From Strongyloides papillosus (lineage: Eukaryota; Nematoda; Chromadorea; Rhabditida; Strongyloididae): a DNA stretch of 64,000 nucleotides. Made by a program: the position numbers and the translations under genes. The notes below the pieces were generated by a model. The model was not told the DNA's origin. It was given only the letters and a program-made list of their open reading frames with translations, and made no database searches. Location of the stretch: assembly GCA_005656395.1 (NCBI GenBank), contig SRSI01000073.1, positions 434,001-498,000 of the forward strand, in the 5' to 3' direction. The number at the start of each line of letters is the position of its first letter. Position 1 is the stretch's first letter. Shown here piece after piece: positions 58,700 through 64,000 of the stretch.

Positions 58700-61073
58700 G
58701 CTTTTCTGTTTCATGACTCAATATTTTTATAAATATCTAAAAAATAGGGGTAGTAGAATTACTTTGGATTCATAGAAAATGTTTAACATATTTAAAGTCT
58801 TTTTGTACATTAAAATCATACACGAAGAAAACCTTGTCTAGGTAATCTGAGTACTACCTAGAATTGCTGTTAAACTTATCTAAAGATGTCACGTTTAACT
58901 TAACCTGATTACTTGTTAGAAATTGTTGACGAATTAATTTAATTGCTAAGAATTTGAACAATTTATTAGTTTTAAAAGATAATATATTGTAATATTTTTT
59001 TTACTAAAAAATTTTTTTATTTGTAATAAAGTTATGTTTTTTATATGGGTATATGTTATTAGTTTAACGGGTCGATTTTAAAAAGCGATCCTAAACCGAC
59101 CGACCACTGGTCAAAAAATTTATCGACTCGCCCATGTTTAGTTAACACTATGCTTTCTTTCTAGAAATTATGTCATGAGAACTGGAAGTAATGAAGAAAT
59201 AATAAGGCAAAGTTTAATGTCGATCGCATTCCTGCTACATCTACTGGTGATGGCATTAAAGTATTTAACTTAATGGTTGAACCCAAAGTTGATATTGATG
59301 GTTGGAATGGTAGCATAAATACAATCTGTTATTTAACTCTCTGCTATCTTTATAATAAGAAAGACAAATAAATTAAAGATAAAGCAAAAAAACAAGAAAA
59401 TAAAGACAATACAATAAAACTACTTTTATTAAAAAAATAAACAAAGTACAATAAAACAAAGAAATATTTAGTTACATTATTAATCTACACAATCTCTCTG
59501 TTTCAGGATTTTCGAGACTTCATAAAGTGTCCTCTTAGGACATGACTTCTGAAAACAGATTTGATTCCGAATCTGCCAAATTAATTATTGAGTCTAAAAT
59601 TCCAGATGATGCTTTAATCGAACTTAGTACATTAAAATGGAAATTGGGAGAGAAGACATTCTCTTGTCCAAGGATAAGAAAAATGACATTTTTGAAAAAA
59701 AAAGTATAGATAGTCGTGGACAAGTGAATGTCCATCGTCTCGAAAAGTAGAAAAACAATTGAAATTAATAAAAAAATTTCATGAAATAATTATTTATATA
59801 TTTTAATCATAATATCAGATAACATTTTCTTAATTGAATGGTTAGTTTATTTATATATATTATAAATAATTCACATTTGCAGGTATTATGTTTATTGGAG
59901 TGCTACGATTGTTCAATCAATAAGATAACTTGATATATCGATTTTTTTAAAGAAAGTACAAGAAGAAGTTTGTCCCAAAAAGTAAGAGATTCATGCATTT
60001 TCCCTAAAGCGAAATATTAAATATTTTCTCAAAACTATAATTCTCTACTCATCTTAATTAAAAAAATTGAATAAGAAAAAGTTACGCATTATATTATCAA
60101 TTCTTCATTAAAAGTACTAAAAGTTAAATATTTGCTCTCTCCAATGCCTAATCAGAGATGTTTGATGTCATTCTGATCAAGGGGAATACTTTATACATTT
60201 CAAAATCACTTTTCCATGATAATGCAAAAAAATAAGTACCTATAACTTTTAATTTTAAGAATATTCATACCTTGAAAATTTCCTAAAAAAATTTATAGTT
60301 TAACAACTTTAAAAAGTGACACGAATTTGTATTTTTAAATGATATACAAGAATATGATTAAAGTTAAAATAATGTAATTTGATTTATTATTAAAATTGCA
60401 AACATAAGATTTAATTCATTAGAATACAACTCATGAAAGAACATTAAAAAATATTTCCAATAAATTTGATACTACGTTTACCTATGTAATGTATAGTCAA
60501 AGATGTTCTACGCCTATTAAACAATATTTCAATGTTTTGAATATTTAATGACGTATGATCTTAAGAATAGGTTATCGATAAAAAAAATTGTGAGTAAACC
60601 AATATAATTTTTTGCAGGTAGATTAACGAAAAAAACATTCACAAAAAATTGTAAATCATATTTCAATTAAAAATACAATGATTAACATTTTGTGTATCAT
60701 TACAACAAAAAAAATCAAACAATATTAACACTAATAATTTATATGTAGAAGAGGATAAAAGGATTAATTCAATAGTAAGACTTTAAAAATCACGATTATT
60801 AAATAAAAGGAAGTATTATAAACTTGCAACAAAAAATTTAAATTTATTTAATTATAACTTTTAAAAGTACAAAATTAATAAAGTTTATTAAATCAAAAAT
60901 CCATTTAAATTGAAAATATAGTAGAATTTACTGTTTATTTTAAAATCCCAGGTAAACTATAAAGTGGTATTTAAGGATAATTTTATTTCTTGATCACACA
61001 ATTTCAGTTCTTGTTTTTTTTACAGAAATACATAGTATCAAAGAATTAATATTTAGATATTTCTTACTAAACA
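58700..61073. other. Intergenic upstream of the prolyl oligopeptidase gene
   Basis: AT-rich, no intact gene. It contains the 96-bp MITE copy at 59646-59741 and, just before the peptidase gene, an acceptor-like TTTTTTTACAG (61014-61024) in the probable 5' leader. Confidence 0.5.
59646..59741. mobile_element. 96-bp MITE-like element (family of 35017-35426)
   Basis: Its 24-bp ends (59646-59669 and 59718-59741) are inverted repeats of each other and match the ends of the 410-bp element at 35017-35426. It looks like an internally deleted copy. Confidence 0.6.
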
Positions 61074-64000
61074 ATGTATTTAAAGTTCCTTATATTTTAT
61101 ATTATTGCCTTAGTGGCGTTCTTACCTTACTTGTCTACTGATGCAAAAAAATCAAAAAATAAAGACGAAGATAAAAAAAATGATTTAGCCGAAATTGATA
61201 ATAATGATAAAGCATTAGATAATTATGAAGAAAAAGAAGAAAACAAAGGTAAACGTAAAGGTAAAGGCAAACATATAGTCAAACACAAAGGAAATACCAA
61301 TATTCATATTCACATTCACCATCTTCCTCCACATTGTGGCCCAGTAAAACCAAAACCACCCCGTCCTGGAAAAACAACAACAAGAAGAACAAAAAAACCG
61401 AAACCTCCATCTGGTGGAAAGACAACACCAGGAGGACCAACAACAACAACAAGAAGAACAAAAAAACCGAAACCTCCATCAGGTGGAAAGACAACACCAG
61501 GGGGATCAACAACAACGACAAGAAAAACAAAAAGCCCCAAACCGCCATCAGGTGGAAAGACAACACCAAGGGGACCAACAACAACGACAAGAAGAACAAA
61601 AAAACCGAAACCTCCATCAGGTGGAAAGACAACACCAGGAGGATCAACAACAACGACAGGAAAAACAAAAAGCCCCAAACCGCCATCAGGTGGAAAGACA
61701 ACACCAGGGGGACCAACAACAACGACAAGAAAAACAAAAAACCCCAAACCTCCATCTGGTGAAAAGACAACGCCAGGAGGACCAACAACAACGACAAGAA
61801 GAACAAAAAAACCAAAACCTCCATCAGGTGAAAAGACAACACCAGGAGGACCAACAACAACGACAGGAAAAACAAAAAGCCCCAAACCTCCATCTGGTGG
61901 AAAGACAACACCAGGAGGACCAATAACAACGACAGGAAAAACAAAAAGCCCCAAACCTCCATCAGGTGGAAAGACAACACCAGGAGGACCAACAACAACG
62001 ACAGGAAAAACAAAAAGCCCCAAACCTCCATCAGGTGGAAAGACAACACCAGGGGGACCAACAACAACGACAAGAAAAACAAAAAGAACGAAAAAACCAA
62101 AAACTACACCAAGTGGACCAACAACAACAACCGGAAATGGCAAACCACCAGTTAAACCACCAGGAAAACCAACACCAAAACCACCATCAGATAAAAAAAC
62201 AACAACACCAAGAAGTACAAAAAGAACAAAAACACCACCAAGATCGACAACTCCTAGACGTACTGAATGTGATGATTGGAGGGATTATTATTACGAGAGA
62301 TATCATAGTACCATTAAAATTAATGTAACAGAATATATCCAAACTGATAGATGTCAAGAAAAATGTTATAATGTAATTTTCGGAAAAGAAGTTTATGACT
62401 ACTACCGACATTTAGAAATCTTAAGGAACAAAAAAACTGTGGATTTCGTTAAAAAACTTAATAAATTATCTTACAAATACTTGAGCTCCATAACAATTAG
62501 AAATTATATTGAGAGAAAAATCATAAGTTTTTCATCTTATCCCAAGTTTAGTATATTTGAAAAACATGGCCAATTTGTATATTACAAGTATCGTAGATCA
62601 TCAGAAAATCAAGAGTAAGTTTACATTGATGTTTTATCTATACTAATTACACTCTTTAGTTCTATATGGAGAAGAGATGGTTATATGGGTAAAGGAGAAA
62701 TATTCCTTAATATAAGTGAAATTGATAATACGGGAAAAACAACAATTGTACAAGTTTCATTCTCCAGAGATGATAAATATATGGCTTATGCAATTTCTGT
62801 TAGTGGAAGTAATTTGTGGACTATCAAATTTAAAGAAACTGATAAAAAATACAACAAAATCAAGGATGAATTGAAATATGTCTTTAGTCCATTTATGGGC
62901 TTTGCCTACGAAACAAAAGGATTCTTCTACTCAGCATTTGTTGATAAAAAAGGAAAACTTGTTACCTCTTTGGTTGATGCTAAGGAAATGTATCATGCAT
63001 TATTCTATCATAGATTTGGTACAAAGCAAGAAAATGATATATTAATAGATGTAGTTTATGATATTCCTAATGTATTTGTCCATGGATGGGTATCACACGA
63101 TGAAAGAATGTTGTTTGTCAGATACTCCCTTGGTAATAGTGATTCTCAGCAAGGCATTAAATTCTTGAGATTACATAAAATATCCGAAAGTAGCATAAAG
63201 AAGGGAATACAATTGGAACCATTATTCACTAAATACGATGCACACTATTCAATTGTTGATTCTTTGTTCGATGAGGTCATCCTTTTAACAACAAAAAATG
63301 CTCCAAATGGTAGAGTTGTTAAAATTAACATTGGAAATGCAGGTCAAAGTGAAAAATATTGGAAAGATATTATTAGAGGAGACAGCAAAAAGTTTATCAA
63401 AAATGTCCAAGCCGTTGGTCAAAATTACTTGTACATCAATTACATGGAAAATGTTACAAATAAAGCATTTATATATGATAAACGTAATGGCAAAATGCTT
63501 ACCCAACTTGATTTCGAAACATCTTATCATGTTGAATTTTCTGGAAGTATTTTTAATAGTAGATTCTTTATTAGAGTTATAAATCAAGTTGTGCCACAAA
63601 TAATTTATACTGGAAATACATTAGATTTGAAGAGAATCAGTAAAAAACGACCATATAAATTAAAAGTTGTTGAGAGTACAGAAATAAGTGGAATCGAGAA
63701 AAAAGATTATGTTATAAAAACAGTGTACTACCAAAGCTTCGACAAAACAATGGTTCCAATGTTTATTTTCCACAGAAAGAATATGAAATTAGATGGTCAA
63801 AATCCAGTACTTCTTGAAAGTTACGGTGCTTTTGGTATTTCTAGTTTCCCAACATACTCTCCTTCAAATTTGATGTTTGTAACTCACTTTAGTGGAATAT
63901 ACGTTATTGCTGGTATTAGAGGAGGTGGTGAATATGGTGAAGAATGGCATAAAGCTGGTGCCGGTAAAAATAAAAACAATACTTTCAATGACTTTATTGT
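61074..64000 (+). CDS. Secreted prolyl oligopeptidase (S9A) with Thr/Pro/Lys repeat domain, truncated
   Basis: Exon 1, 61074-62614, a 45-nt intron (GTAAGT...CTTTAG), exon 2 from 62660 to the window end, open throughout. Residues 1-24 are a signal peptide, so the enzyme is extracellular, unlike classical cytosolic POP. A charged Lys/Glu region, a His cluster (IHIHIHHLPPHCGP, about 77-90) and ten 23-residue Thr/Lys/Pro/Gly repeats (about 99-330) precede the peptidase. The POP N-terminus starts near 420 (VYDYYRHLEILRNKKTVDFV), followed by the beta-propeller and the start of the alpha/beta-hydrolase domain: YGAFGISSFPTYSPSNLMFV and IRGGGEYGEEWHKAGAG are diagnostic. The catalytic Ser (GGSxGG), Asp and His would lie downstream of the window. 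Such enzymes cleave small peptides after Pro. The repeat domain may be O-glycosylated. Confidence 0.92.
61368..62059 (+). repeat. Ten tandem 69-bp units (23-aa repeats) in the peptidase gene
   Basis: In-frame units of the type TTTTRRTKKPKPPSGGKTTP plus GGP/GGS. Variation is mostly at four positions (RR/RK/GK, KK/SP/NP, GGK/GEK, P/S), and neighbouring units are often identical, as expected from recent unequal exchange. The long opposite-strand frames over this block are artefacts of the repeat. Confidence 0.95.

Noticed and set aside
61368..62059. CRISPR-like direct repeats
   Set aside because: The units are contiguous coding repeats with no spacers.
61279..62143. Long opposite-strand ORFs over the repeat block
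   Set aside because: Artefacts of the 69-bp repeat, whose complement lacks stops; the sense strand has signal peptide, splice site and POP domain.

Overview
The window is nuclear DNA of a small, very AT-rich nematode genome. The gene families point to a Strongyloides/Parastrongyloides-type (Strongyloididae) parasite or close relative: astacin-like proteins, a prolyl oligopeptidase, transthyretin-like secreted proteins, nematode-type 7TM receptors, and many introns of 36-50 nt with GTAAG donors and TTTTAG acceptors. The organism is inferred from this content; no species marker is present.

Layout. 1-2167 (-): 5' part of a CLC-type chloride channel. 2.2-13 kb: sparse, with an Arg-rich secreted protein (6781), a frameshifted astacin pseudogene (7646-8690), a 97-aa secreted orphan (10434) and a transthyretin-like gene (11693). 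13.3-25.4 kb: a degenerate tandem segmental duplication. Unit 1 has an intact transthyretin-like gene and a Thr-rich secreted gene (15555-16171, -). Unit 2 has only a transthyretin-like relic, interrupted by an apparently intact Ty3/gypsy-type LTR retrotransposon (16744-20953) and a 220-bp MITE, followed by the second Thr-rich paralogue (22011-22765, -). Unit 3 has the third paralogue (24536-25425, -). 27454-29413 (+): an immunoglobulin-domain transmembrane protein.

29.7-44.7 kb (-): seven tandem astacin-family genes, five intact and two broken. In every intact member the three zinc-binding histidines are replaced by Arg, Arg and Tyr, while the rest of the signature is kept. I read this as a conserved family of secreted pseudo-proteases (signal peptide, dead astacin domain, EGF-like, CUB); it is the most interesting system here. 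45.0-52.6 kb: two near-identical 7TM receptors in a duplicated segment of about 1.8 kb, separated by decayed coding fragments and a long-inverted-repeat element. 53-61 kb: mostly repeats and relics, plus a second copy of the 97-aa orphan (56059). 61074-64000 (+): a secreted prolyl oligopeptidase with a long Thr/Pro/Lys 23-residue repeat domain, cut by the window edge before its catalytic serine.

Most gene products carry N-terminal signal peptides, so the window is a secreted-protein-rich, duplication- and transposon-rich accessory region. Several first exons have a TATA-like box 33-50 nt before the ATG; others have a splice-acceptor-like TTTTAG/TTTCAG directly before the ATG, which would suit spliced-leader trans-splicing. 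Exon models were built by hand from reading frame, splice consensus and paralogue comparison.
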